A stretch of DNA of 64,000 nt, taken from positions 62,001 through 126,000 of the forward strand of contig JAGRPL010000010.1 of the NCBI GenBank assembly GCA_019449595.1. Reading direction: 5' to 3'. This document shows positions 41,645 through 50,600 of this stretch, in pieces. The DNA comes from Rhodoferax sp. Its GTDB lineage: Bacteria; Pseudomonadota; Gammaproteobacteria; Burkholderiales; Burkholderiaceae_C. A program made the position numbers and the translations under genes. Each line of letters opens with the position of its first letter. The stretch's first letter is position 1. The notes beneath the pieces were generated by a model, which saw nothing but the letters and a program-made list of their open reading frames with translations, was not told the DNA's origin and made no database searches.

Positions 41645-42397
41645 TCAGGGCAGCTGCGCGTCGCCCATGCGAGCGGTGATGACAGCGGCGCGGCCCGACA
41701 GGTAGGCCGAGTTGGGCAGCTTCTCGAAGTAGCGCGGGCGCGGCAGCATCACGGCCAGGCGCGCGGCTTCGAAGGCATTGAGCTGGGAGGCGGGCTTGCG
41801 GAAGTAATGCTGCGCGGCCGCCTCGGCCCCGAACACGCCTTCGCCCCATTCCACGCTGTTGAGGTAGATCTCCAGGATGCGCTGCTTGGAGAGCAGGCGC
41901 TCCAGCAGCAGCGTCAGCACAAACTCCTGGCCCTTGCGCACCAGGGTGCGCTCGCCCGACAGGAACAGGTTCTTGGCCAGTTGCTGGGTGATGGTGGAGC
42001 CGCCCACGATCTTGGGTGGTCGGGCCACGGGCACCGGTTTACCCTGGGTCATGCGCGTTTCGGGTTTGCGGGCCGCGGCGCGCTGCTCGGCCTTGGCGTT
42101 CTTCTCCCAGGCCTTCTCCAGCGCGTCCCAGTCCACGCCATCGTGGCTGCTGAAGCCATCATCCTCCGAGGCGATGACGGCACGCTTGAGGTTGTTGGAA
42201 ATCTGCGCGTAGTCCACCCATTGCTGGCGCCAGCGCAGGGTGCCGGTTTCGTTGGCAATGCGCCAGGCTTCGGAGCGCTGGAAGGTGGTGGACTGGGGTG
42301 CCACCACCGCCATGGTGGCAATGCGCAGCACAAAGTACAGCTGCAAGGCCGCCAGGGCGAGCACGCACAGGCCGAGCCAGCGCAGCAGGGCTTTCAT
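41645..42397 (-). CDS. mtgA: Monofunctional biosynthetic peptidoglycan transglycosylase
   Basis: VIASEDDGFSSHDGVDW, GGSTITQQLAKNLFLSGERTLVRKGQE, LEIYLNSVEWGEGVFGAEAAAQHYF. Confidence 0.95.
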   Translation of the reverse strand: MKALLRWLGLCVLALAALQLYFVLRIATMAVVAPQSTTFQRSEAWRIANETGTLRWRQQWVDYAQISNNLKRAVIASEDDGFSSHDGVDWDALEKAWEKNAKAEQRAAARKPETRMTQGKPVPVARPPKIVGGSTITQQLAKNLFLSGERTLVRKGQEFVLTLLLERLLSKQRILEIYLNSVEWGEGVFGAEAAAQHYFRKPASQLNAFEAARLAVMLPRPRYFEKLPNSAYLSGRAAVITARMGDAQLP

Positions 42398-43254
42398 GGC
42401 TGTGCGGCCATGCTGGCTTCCAGCGTCTCGTTGCGGGTGAACTTGAAGCGCGACACCACCAGGATCTGGTCGGCCTGGCGGCGCATGGCCGCATTGAAGG
42501 CGCCGAAGGGACCGGCGGACCGGGCGATGTTGGCGGCGCGCCGGTCCAGCGTGGCGTTGCCCGAGCTCTGGGCCACCTCGGTGTCGAGCACCCGGCCGTC
42601 GTGGTTCACGGTCACCACCATGGTGAGCTCGCCGTACAGTTTCCTGCCGCCGGCCTGCGGGAAGTTCTCGGTGCCGCGGTCTTCAATGGCGTGGCGCATG
42701 GCGTCGTAGTACACCGCGTAAACCTCTTCGCGCGTCGCCGGGCTGATGTAGCGCTTCTTGGGGCGCTCGTTTTCCTGGTTGATGCGCCGCTCGATCTCGG
42801 CCAGCAGCTTGGTCAGCTGGCGACGCTTGGCTTCGCGTTCGGCCTGTTCTGCCTTGGTGGGCGCCTGGCGCGGGTCGGGCGCGCGCAGGGCGGTGAGCTG
42901 GTTCTTCACTTCGGCCAGCAAGGTGGTCTGCTGCTCCTGCAGGGTCTGCAGCTGCCGGGCCGATTCCTGCTCCATGGTGTCACCCAGGTCCGTGAACGCG
43001 GAGGGCGGCAGCGGGCTGGTGGCACGGCCCTTGTCGGCGTCGCCCCCTCCGGCCAGCGCGGCCTGGGCGATGGCCCGGGCCTTGTCAGGCTTTTCGTTGC
43101 TGCGCGCGTTGACCAGGATGACTTCCAGCGGCGTGTCCTCAAACACCCGGTTGAAGGACTCGGGGTCCACGAAGCGCACCGTCAGCAGCGCGGCGTGCAC
43201 CGCAATGGATGCGCCCAGGGCGAGTTGGAGAGTGCTGAAGGACCGCAGGTTCAC
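42394..43254 (-). CDS. TonB-family energy transducer-like protein
   Basis: N-terminal TM, C-terminal GELTMVVTVNHDGRVLDTEVAQSSGNATLDRRAANIARSAGPFGAF. Confidence 0.8.
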   Translation of the reverse strand: MNLRSFSTLQLALGASIAVHAALLTVRFVDPESFNRVFEDTPLEVILVNARSNEKPDKARAIAQAALAGGGDADKGRATSPLPPSAFTDLGDTMEQESARQLQTLQEQQTTLLAEVKNQLTALRAPDPRQAPTKAEQAEREAKRRQLTKLLAEIERRINQENERPKKRYISPATREEVYAVYYDAMRHAIEDRGTENFPQAGGRKLYGELTMVVTVNHDGRVLDTEVAQSSGNATLDRRAANIARSAGPFGAFNAAMRRQADQILVVSRFKFTRNETLEASMAAQP

Positions 43255-45311
43255 GGAGCAGGATTATCGCCGGAAGGCTCGGTGGGTTCGTCCAGGTCGA
43301 CGGCGATCGCAATCGGGCCGGCCACTTCCTCGTCTTCTCCGCTGTCGGCTTCCTCGTCGGCCGTCGCGGCCCCGGCCGCCGGCGTGTCGAGCTGCTCCAC
43401 GACGGTGCCGTGGATGTCCAGCGTGATGAGGTCCATCTCGCCCAGCTTCACCCGCACCCGCGCGCCGCGTGGCAGGTTCTGCGCACCCATCACCGGCAGC
43501 ACCAGGGGCAGGGTGTCGGCGCGCACCATGTTGTCCTTGAACACGCTGGCCGTCAGTTCGGTGATGGCGTTTTGCTGCAGGTAGCGCAGGGTCCAGAACC
43601 GCTCGATGGCGCCCTGGAAACCGTTGTAGGCACTGTAGGCCGCATCGAAGCCGGAGATGATGGAAAACAGCTCGGCGTCCTTGGGCTTGAACGGCGCGGC
43701 CAGCGCCGCGGTCTTGCCGTGCTTGACGCAGGCAATGATCTGCCACTGGTTGACCAGGTCGGTGTAGCGGCGCAGCGGCGAGGTGCTCCAGGCGTAGCTT
43801 TTCACGCCAATGCCGGCGTGCGGCAGGGCCTTGGTGCCCATGCGCACCTTCACGCCGGGGGCGAGCGAGGCCTGGCTGCGGTAGATGCCGGGCACGCCCA
43901 GCTCGGCCATCCAGTTGCCCCAGGTGCTGTTGGCCAGGATCATGGCCTCGGACACGATCAGGTCCAGCGGCGCGCCGCGCATGCGGGTGCTGATCTGCAC
44001 GGTCTCCTGGCCCTGCGGCTCCAGCTTGCCGTTTTCCAGCAGCCGGAAGTTGTAGTCCGGTCGGTTGAAGGTCTCGGGCTTGCCGCGCACCACCTCGCGC
44101 TTGGCTTTCAGATTCTGGGCCAGGCGGTATAAAAATGATAGCTGCTCACGCAGATCCGGCAAGGGGTGTGGCTCGTTTTCATGGTTGAAAGCGGGGTCGG
44201 TCAGCCAAGTCTCGGTGACCACGGTGTCGAGCTGGTCGTGGCGCAGGTTCCAGGCGATGGGCACGCGCTCCACGCGGGACTCGCTGCCTTGGATCTCCAG
44301 TGTGGCCTCGTCCAGCGTGACGTAGAGCGACAGGGCCGGACAGTCGCGCCCCTCCTGCAGGGTGTAGCTCTGCACCACGTCGTCGGGCAGCATGGTGACC
44401 TTGTAGCCGGGCATGTAGACCGTGGACAGGCGGGCGCGGCCGAGCTGGTCCACGGCGCTGCCGGGGCGCACGGCCAGCCCGGGCGCGGCAATGTGGATGC
44501 CCAGCGTGAGGGTGCCGCTGCCCAGGCCCTGCACCGATAGGGCGTCGTCAATTTCCGTGGTGGCCGAGTCGTCAATGGAGAAGGCCTGCACCGGGGCCAG
44601 CGGCAGGGCGTCGTCGATGGTGGGGGCCGCAATAGTGGGAAAGCCCGTGCCCTTGGGGAAGTTCTCCAGCAGGAAGCGCTTCCAGTGGAACTGGTAGGGC
44701 GAGGCAATGGCGCCGGCCTTTTGCAGCAGTTCCAGTGGCGCGGTATGGGTGGCGCGGGCCGCTTCCACCACGGCCTTGTACTCGGGGGCGTTCTTGTCGG
44801 GCTTGAACAGGATCTTGTACAGCTGCTCCTGGATCGGCGCCGGGCACTGGCCTGCGCCCAGGTCGGTGGCCCACTGCGTGATCTGCAGCGCCACCAGTTT
44901 TTTCTTCTCGATGGCGGCCAGGGCCTGCGCAATCACCTCGGCCGATGCCTTGCGGAAACGCCCCTTGCCGGCGCGACGGAAGTAGTGCGGCGCCTCGAAC
45001 AGGCGAAACAGCATGGCCGCCTGCTCCACCAGCGGGGCCTGGGCAGAAAAATAGTCGCGCGCCAGGTCGGCGAAGCCGAACTCTTCCTCGGGGGCAAACT
45101 CCCAGGCCAGCTCCAGCTCGATGCCCTGGCTGGCGGCCTGCGCCTGCGCGATCAGCTCGGCCGGCGCCGGTTTCTCGAACTTCAGCAGGAGGTTGGCGGC
45201 CTTGACCTTGACGCGCTTGCCGCTGTCGAGCTCCACCTGGGCGGAGGACTCGGCCTCGGACAGGATACGACCGGCCAGGAATTTTCCGGTTTCTTCAAAC
45301 AATACATACAT
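43251..45311 (-). CDS. RNB-domain (RNase II-like) exoribonuclease
   Basis: AFSIDDSATTEIDDALSVQ, IHIAAPGLAVRPGSAVDQLGRARLSTVYMPGYKVTMLPDDV. Confidence 0.92.
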   Translation of the reverse strand: MYVLFEETGKFLAGRILSEAESSAQVELDSGKRVKVKAANLLLKFEKPAPAELIAQAQAASQGIELELAWEFAPEEEFGFADLARDYFSAQAPLVEQAAMLFRLFEAPHYFRRAGKGRFRKASAEVIAQALAAIEKKKLVALQITQWATDLGAGQCPAPIQEQLYKILFKPDKNAPEYKAVVEAARATHTAPLELLQKAGAIASPYQFHWKRFLLENFPKGTGFPTIAAPTIDDALPLAPVQAFSIDDSATTEIDDALSVQGLGSGTLTLGIHIAAPGLAVRPGSAVDQLGRARLSTVYMPGYKVTMLPDDVVQSYTLQEGRDCPALSLYVTLDEATLEIQGSESRVERVPIAWNLRHDQLDTVVTETWLTDPAFNHENEPHPLPDLREQLSFLYRLAQNLKAKREVVRGKPETFNRPDYNFRLLENGKLEPQGQETVQISTRMRGAPLDLIVSEAMILANSTWGNWMAELGVPGIYRSQASLAPGVKVRMGTKALPHAGIGVKSYAWSTSPLRRYTDLVNQWQIIACVKHGKTAALAAPFKPKDAELFSIISGFDAAYSAYNGFQGAIERFWTLRYLQQNAITELTASVFKDNMVRADTLPLVLPVMGAQNLPRGARVRVKLGEMDLITLDIHGTVVEQLDTPAAGAATADEEADSGEDEEVAGPIAIAVDLDEPTEPSGDNPAP
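44124..44192. repeat. Dispersed repeat family A copy inside RNB ribonuclease CDS
   Basis: CGGTATAAAAATGATAGCTGCTCACGCAGATCCGGCAAGGGGTGTGGCTCGTTTTCATGGTTGAAAG. Confidence 0.55.
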
Positions 45312-45349
45312 GGGGTGGATTGTCCCATGGGCGGCCCAGGCGCCAGGAT

Positions 45350-45937
45350 TCAGGCGGCCAGCTCCAGAAACGCCAGCACGCGGTCCAGCTGGGCGTCGAA
45401 GTCGCTCAGGGCATGGTTGCTGCCGGCCAGCAGGGTGATCTGGGTGGCGGCATAGCGGGCGTGCATCTCGCGCCAGTCCAGCACTTCATCCCCTTGGGCC
45501 AGGATGGCCAGGTAGCGCTCGGGGTGGGTCAGGGGGCCGGCGTGCAGGGCGCGCAGCTCGTCCACGTATTCCGGGCGGAAGAAGAACCGCTCCTGCGGGT
45601 CGTGCCAGCTGGTCTGCTCGCCAATGTAGCGGGCCAGATCGCGCGCCGGGTGCACCGCGGGGTTGAGCAACACGGCCTTGCAGCCGGTCTGCTCGGCCAC
45701 CGCCGTGGCGTAGAAGCCGCCCAGCGAGGAACCCATGACGGCCATGGTGGCGCGCGGCCAGTGCCGGATGCCCTGCAGGACCAGTGCCATGGCTTCGCGC
45801 GGAGAGGGTGGCAGCTGCGGGCACCACCAGGTGACGCCGGGAAAACGGGCAGCGACCAGCGCGGCCATGGTGCGGGCCTTGGTGGACTGGGGCGAGGAGC
45901 GAAAACCGTGCAGGTAGAGCAGGTGCGTGGTGGGCAT
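45350..45937 (-). CDS. YqiA/YcfP-like alpha/beta-fold esterase
   Basis: LLYLHGFRSSPQSTKARTM, MGSSLGGFYATAVAEQTG, GDEVLDW, GSNHALSDF. Confidence 0.88.
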   Translation of the reverse strand: MPTTHLLYLHGFRSSPQSTKARTMAALVAARFPGVTWWCPQLPPSPREAMALVLQGIRHWPRATMAVMGSSLGGFYATAVAEQTGCKAVLLNPAVHPARDLARYIGEQTSWHDPQERFFFRPEYVDELRALHAGPLTHPERYLAILAQGDEVLDWREMHARYAATQITLLAGSNHALSDFDAQLDRVLAFLELAA

Positions 45938-45995
45938 CGTGGCATGGTAACGGCGAAACAGGGTCCCGCCGTACCGCCGATAATGGCGGGACTTT

Positions 45996-47150
45996 ATGGC
46001 AACAGTTTTCGAGAACCCCCCCCTCTGGCGGCGCGTCCTGCCCTGGTTTCAAGGTTTTGACGGCCCGCTGGCCTTCGCCGTCTTCATGCTGGCCTGCGCG
46101 GGCCTGCTCACCATGTACTCCTCGGGTTACGACCACGGCACCCGGTTCGAGGACCACGGCCGCAACATGCTGATTGCCGCCACCATCATGTTCGTGGTGG
46201 CCCAGGTGCCGCCGCAGCGGCTGATGGCCCTGGCCGTGCCCCTGTACGTCATAGGGGTCACCCTGCTGGTTGCCGTGGCGGTGTTCGGCATCACCAAGAA
46301 GGGCGCCAAACGCTGGATCAACGTGGGGGTGACCATCCAGCCCAGCGAGATTCTGAAAATTGCCATGCCGCTGATGCTGGCCTGGTGGTTCCAGAAGCGC
46401 GAGGGCCAGCTGCGCCCGCTGGACTTCATGGTGGCCGCCGTGCTGCTGGCGTTGCCGGTGGGGCTCATCATCAAGCAGCCCGACTTGGGCACCGCCTTGC
46501 TGATTCTGGCCGCCGGCCTGTCGGTGATCTTCTTTGCCGGCATGAGCTGGAAGCTGGTGATTCCGCCGGTGGTGCTGGGCCTGGTGGGGGTGGTGCTGAT
46601 CGTGGCGTTCGAGCCATCCCTGTGTGCCGATGGCGTGCGCTGGCCGGTGCTGCACGACTACCAGCAGCAGCGCATCTGCACCCTGCTGGACCCCACGCGC
46701 GACCCGCTGGGCAAGGGCTTTCACATCATCCAGGGCATGATCGCCATCGGCTCCGGCGGCGTGCTGGGCGTGGGCTTCATGAAAGGCACGCAGACGCACC
46801 TCGAATTCATCCCCGAGCGCACCACCGACTTCATCTTCGCGGCCTTTTCCGAGGAGTTCGGCCTGCTGGGCAACCTGTTCCTGATTGGAGCCTTCACTTT
46901 CCTCATCCTGCGCGGCCTGGCCATCGCGCTTGAGGCGCCCACCCTGTTTTCGCGCCTGCTGGCCGGCAGTGTGACCATGATTTTCTTTGTCTATGCCTTC
47001 GTCAACATGGGCATGGTCAGCGGCATCCTGCCCGTGGTGGGGGTGCCTCTGCCTTTCATCAGCTACGGCGGCACCGCCATGGTGACGCTGGGGCTGGCGC
47101 TGGGCATCCTGATGTCGATTTCCAACTCCAAGCGGCTGGTGCAGTCCTGA
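45996..47150 (+). CDS. rodA: Rod shape-determining SEDS protein RodA
   Basis: SEDS motifs INVGVTIQPSEILKIAMPL, RTTDFIFAAFSEEFGLLGNL, GVPLPFISYGGTAMVTLG. Confidence 0.93.
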   Translation: MATVFENPPLWRRVLPWFQGFDGPLAFAVFMLACAGLLTMYSSGYDHGTRFEDHGRNMLIAATIMFVVAQVPPQRLMALAVPLYVIGVTLLVAVAVFGITKKGAKRWINVGVTIQPSEILKIAMPLMLAWWFQKREGQLRPLDFMVAAVLLALPVGLIIKQPDLGTALLILAAGLSVIFFAGMSWKLVIPPVVLGLVGVVLIVAFEPSLCADGVRWPVLHDYQQQRICTLLDPTRDPLGKGFHIIQGMIAIGSGGVLGVGFMKGTQTHLEFIPERTTDFIFAAFSEEFGLLGNLFLIGAFTFLILRGLAIALEAPTLFSRLLAGSVTMIFFVYAFVNMGMVSGILPVVGVPLPFISYGGTAMVTLGLALGILMSISNSKRLVQS

Positions 47151-47189
47151 GCGCCAGCAGGCTTGCGGGGAGGCGCCTAGAATCGGCGC

Positions 47190-48650
47190 ATGATTGCACG
47201 CGAACCCACCATCGAGCGCCTGGCCATTGCCCAGAGCCTGCTGCTGACACCTTTTGGCCTGAACGAAACCCACCTGGCGCGCGCGCTGGCTGAAATCAAG
47301 GCGCACCGGGTTGACGAAGCCGACCTGTACTTCCAGTACACCCGCTCCGAAGGCTGGAGCCTGGAAGAAGGCATTGTCAAAACCGGGTCGTTTTCCATCG
47401 ACCAGGGCGTGGGCGTGCGTGCGGTGAGCGGTGAGAAAACCGCGTTTGCCTACTCCGACGACATCTCCGAGGCCTCGCTGCTCGACGCGGCCCGCACCGT
47501 GCGCACTATTGCCGGTGCAGCCCAGGCAGGGCGTGCGCGGGTAGCTTCCAAAAAGATAGCAAAAGCGCGGTCGCTGTACGCCGGGCTGGACCCGATTGCC
47601 ACCTTGGACAGCACCACCAAAGTGGCCTTGCTGGGCAAGGTGGAGCGCCTGGCGCGGGCCAAGGACCCGCGCGTGGCCCAGGTCATGGCCGGCCTGGCCA
47701 GCGAATACGACGTGGTGCTGGTGGCCCGTGCCGACGGCACGCTGGCCGCCGATGTGCGCCCGCTGGTGCGCCTGTCGGTGACGGTGATCGCCGAGCACAA
47801 GGGCCGCCGCGAGGTGGGTTCTGCCGGCGGCGGCGGGCGCTTCGGCCTGGCCTACTTCGACGACGCGCAGATTGCAAAATACGTGGACGAAGCCGTGCAT
47901 GCGGCGCTCACCAACCTGGACGCGCGCCCGGCGCCGGCCGGCGAAATGACCGTGGTGCTCGGGCCGGGCTGGCCCGGCATCCTGCTGCACGAAGCCATCG
48001 GCCACGGGCTGGAGGGCGACTTCAACCGCAAGGGCTCCAGCGCCTTCAGCGGGCGCATCGGCCAGCGCGTGGCGGCCAAGGGCGTCACCGTGCTGGACGA
48101 CGGCACCATTGCCGACCGGCGCGGCTCGCTCAACGTGGACGACGAGGGCAACACCAGCCAGCGCAACGTGCTGATCGAGGATGGCATCCTCAAGGGCTAC
48201 ATCCAGGACGCCATGAACGCGCGGCTGATGGGCGTGGCGCCCACCGGCAATGGCCGGCGCGAAAGCTACGCCCACATTCCCATGCCGCGCATGACCAACA
48301 CCTACATGCTCGGGGGCGACAAGGACCCGCAGGAAATCGTGGCCAGCATCAAGAAGGGCCTGTACGCCACCAACTTCGGTGGCGGCCAGGTGGACATCAC
48401 TTCCGGCAAGTTCGTGTTCTCCGCCAGCGAGGCCTACTGGGTGGAGAACGGCAAGATTCAGTACCCGGTCAAGGGCGCCACCCTGGTGGGCAGCGGGCCG
48501 GAGTGCCTCAAGCACGTCTCCATGATCGGCAACGACATGCGCCTGGACAGCGGTGTGGGCACCTGCGGCAAGGAAGGCCAGAGCGTGCCGGTGGGTGTGG
48601 GGCAGCCCACGCTGCGCATCGATGGCCTGACCGTGGGCGGCACGGCGTAA
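47190..48650 (+). CDS. tldD: Metalloprotease TldD
   Basis: VVLGPGWPGILLHEAIGHGLEGDFNRKGSS, NFGGGQVDITSGKFVFSASEAYW. Confidence 0.95.
   Translation: MIAREPTIERLAIAQSLLLTPFGLNETHLARALAEIKAHRVDEADLYFQYTRSEGWSLEEGIVKTGSFSIDQGVGVRAVSGEKTAFAYSDDISEASLLDAARTVRTIAGAAQAGRARVASKKIAKARSLYAGLDPIATLDSTTKVALLGKVERLARAKDPRVAQVMAGLASEYDVVLVARADGTLAADVRPLVRLSVTVIAEHKGRREVGSAGGGGRFGLAYFDDAQIAKYVDEAVHAALTNLDARPAPAGEMTVVLGPGWPGILLHEAIGHGLEGDFNRKGSSAFSGRIGQRVAAKGVTVLDDGTIADRRGSLNVDDEGNTSQRNVLIEDGILKGYIQDAMNARLMGVAPTGNGRRESYAHIPMPRMTNTYMLGGDKDPQEIVASIKKGLYATNFGGGQVDITSGKFVFSASEAYWVENGKIQYPVKGATLVGSGPECLKHVSMIGNDMRLDSGVGTCGKEGQSVPVGVGQPTLRIDGLTVGGTA
47540..47610. repeat. Possible dispersed repeat family A copy inside tldD
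   Basis: GGTAGCTTCCAAAAAGATAGCAAAAGCGCGGTCGCTGTACGCCGGGCTGGACCCGATT; translates as VASKKIAKARSLYAGLDP. Confidence 0.45.
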
Positions 48651-48685
48651 GGCAGCCGTTTTCGGACTGTGCTACATTGATACCC

Positions 48686-48754
48686 ATGAATGCGGTCCGT
48701 TTTTTCTTTGGCTACTTTTGGTTCTCAAGCGCTGTTGGCGGTAGAGAGTTCTGA
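48686..48754 (+). CDS. Putative aromatic attenuator leader peptide MNAVRFFFGYFWFSSAVGGREF
   Basis: 22 codons with Phe-Phe-Phe-Gly-Tyr-Phe-Trp-Phe cluster, followed by terminator and DAHP synthase. Confidence 0.85.
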   Translation: MNAVRFFFGYFWFSSAVGGREF

Positions 48755-48787
48755 ACGTACCTGAAAAAAACGTCCTGACCTTCCAAG

Positions 48788-48816
48788 AACCGCCGGCACC
48801 CCCGGCGGTTTTTTTT
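48788..48816 (+). terminator. Intrinsic terminator/attenuator upstream of DAHP synthase
   Basis: AACCGCCGG (48788-48796) / CACCC loop / CCGGCGGTT (48802-48810) then TTTTTT; antiterminator GTTGGCGGT (48734-48742) complementary to ACCGCCGGC (48789-48797) with two G-U pairs. Confidence 0.88.
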
Positions 48817-48854
48817 GCTTTTTTAGTTCACTTTTTGACTTAGGAGCCTCCAGC

Positions 48855-49988
48855 ATGACTGCAAAAGCCTCAGCCACTTCGGACGCATGGACCCCGCCGG
48901 CCGCCCGCCCTGCTGACCGCACCAGCCAGACCGACGACGAACGCATCAAGGACATCACCGTGTTGCCACCTCCCGAGCACCTGATCCGCTTCTTCCCCAT
49001 CCGCGGCACCGCCGTAGAAACCCTGATCACCGACACCCGCCGCCACATCCACAAGATCATGGCCGGCAAGGATGACCGCCTGCTGGTGATCATCGGCCCG
49101 TGTTCCATCCATGACCCGGCTGCCGCCCTGGACTACGCCCGCCGCCTGAAGGCGCAACGCGAGAAGTACAAGGACACGCTGGAAATCGTGATGCGCGTGT
49201 ATTTCGAGAAGCCGCGCACCACCGTGGGCTGGAAGGGCCTCATCAACGACCCCTACCTGGACGAGAGCTTCCGCATCGACGAGGGCCTGCGCATGGCGCG
49301 CCAGCTGCTCATCGAGATCAACCGCCTGGGCCTGCCCGCAGGCAGCGAGTTCCTGGACGTGATCTCCCCGCAGTACCTGGGTGACCTGATTGCCTGGGGC
49401 GCCATCGGCGCGCGCACCACCGAAAGCCAGGTGCACCGCGAACTGGCCTCGGGCCTGTCGGCGCCCATCGGCTTCAAGAACGGCACTGATGGCAACATCA
49501 AGATCGCCACCGACGCCATCCAGGCGGCGGCCGGTGGCCACCATTTCCTGTCCGTGCACAAGAACGGCCAGGTGGCGATTGTGCAGACCAAGGGCAACCC
49601 GGACTGCCACGTCATCCTGCGCGGTGGCAAGGCGCCCAACTACGACGCGGCCAGTGTGGCGGTTGCCTGCAAGGACCTGGAGAAGGCCAAGTTACCCGCC
49701 ACCCTGATGGTCGATTGCAGCCACGCCAACAGCAGCAAGCAGCACGAAAAGCAGCTGGACGTGGCCCGTGACATTGCGGGCCAGATTGCCGGCGGCTCCC
49801 GCCACATCTTTGGCGTGATGGTGGAAAGCCACCTGCACGCCGGAGCCCAGAAGTTCACTCCGGGCAAGGATGATGCGGCCCAGCTGGAATACGGCAAGAG
49901 CATCACCGATGCCTGCCTGGGCTGGGACGACTCCCTCCAGGCGCTGGACGTGCTGTCCGCGGCCGTGAAGGCCCGCCGCGCCCGCTAG
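48855..49988 (+). CDS. aroG: 3-deoxy-7-phosphoheptulonate synthase, AroF/G/H type
   Basis: LVIIGPCSIHDPAAALDYARRL, VYFEKPRTTVGWKGLINDPYLDESF, VDCSHANSSK. Confidence 0.95.
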   Translation: MTAKASATSDAWTPPAARPADRTSQTDDERIKDITVLPPPEHLIRFFPIRGTAVETLITDTRRHIHKIMAGKDDRLLVIIGPCSIHDPAAALDYARRLKAQREKYKDTLEIVMRVYFEKPRTTVGWKGLINDPYLDESFRIDEGLRMARQLLIEINRLGLPAGSEFLDVISPQYLGDLIAWGAIGARTTESQVHRELASGLSAPIGFKNGTDGNIKIATDAIQAAAGGHHFLSVHKNGQVAIVQTKGNPDCHVILRGGKAPNYDAASVAVACKDLEKAKLPATLMVDCSHANSSKQHEKQLDVARDIAGQIAGGSRHIFGVMVESHLHAGAQKFTPGKDDAAQLEYGKSITDACLGWDDSLQALDVLSAAVKARRAR

Positions 49989-50461
49989 GGTTTGGGTTCG
50001 CGCGGCGCGCGGTTGGCGTCCAGCAGCGGCTGGACCCAGTCACGCGCCTCGGCCATGGTGGAAAAGACGGCGAAGGGCCGCCCGATCGAGGCAAAGATCC
50101 CCGTGAAGTGCGACTCCATGATCCGCCCGCCCTCTATATCGGGGCCGACGACAAAGGCGGTCGCAACCGGCGTCTGCTCGGGGGGCAGTTGGGTCTGGAT
50201 CAGTTCGGTGTAGCGCTGGATGCCGTCCGGCGGGCACATGGCGCTGCCCACGAAGGTGGCGATGCTGGCCCAGGGGCCCGTGCGTTCCAGGGAGCGCAGC
50301 ATGGCGGCCTGCGTAACAGCCATGCAGTCGAACAGTTCCTTGTTGAAGGGACCGGTGCAGGTGTACTGCAGCACGTCGCCATCCATGGCAATATCCACCC
50401 GGCCGTGCGGGGCAAACTGGGTGACTTTCACCTCGTCGGTACTGATTTTGGGGATGGGCAT
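49985..50461 (-). CDS. Hypothetical protein (158 aa; start at MPIPKISTDEV)
   Basis: ORF with typical codon use; no family recognised. Confidence 0.65.
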   Translation of the reverse strand: MPIPKISTDEVKVTQFAPHGRVDIAMDGDVLQYTCTGPFNKELFDCMAVTQAAMLRSLERTGPWASIATFVGSAMCPPDGIQRYTELIQTQLPPEQTPVATAFVVGPDIEGGRIMESHFTGIFASIGRPFAVFSTMAEARDWVQPLLDANRAPREPKP

Positions 50462-50600
50462 GGCAGCAATGGGGTGCAGGAGGTGGCGCAGATTGATCCA
50501 TCTCAATGGTATCAAATGGGGCCCTGCGTAAGCTGACAATGGGGCGGGCTGGTCAGCAGCCGCCGGCCCCGCATGTACTTTGCATTCTTCCGGAGAATCC

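Noticed and set aside
45486-48515. 1009-aa minus-strand ORF opposite rodA/tldD
   Set aside because: Shadow ORF from high GC and codon bias of the + strand genes; low-complexity His/Gln/Arg-rich translation with no recognisable motif
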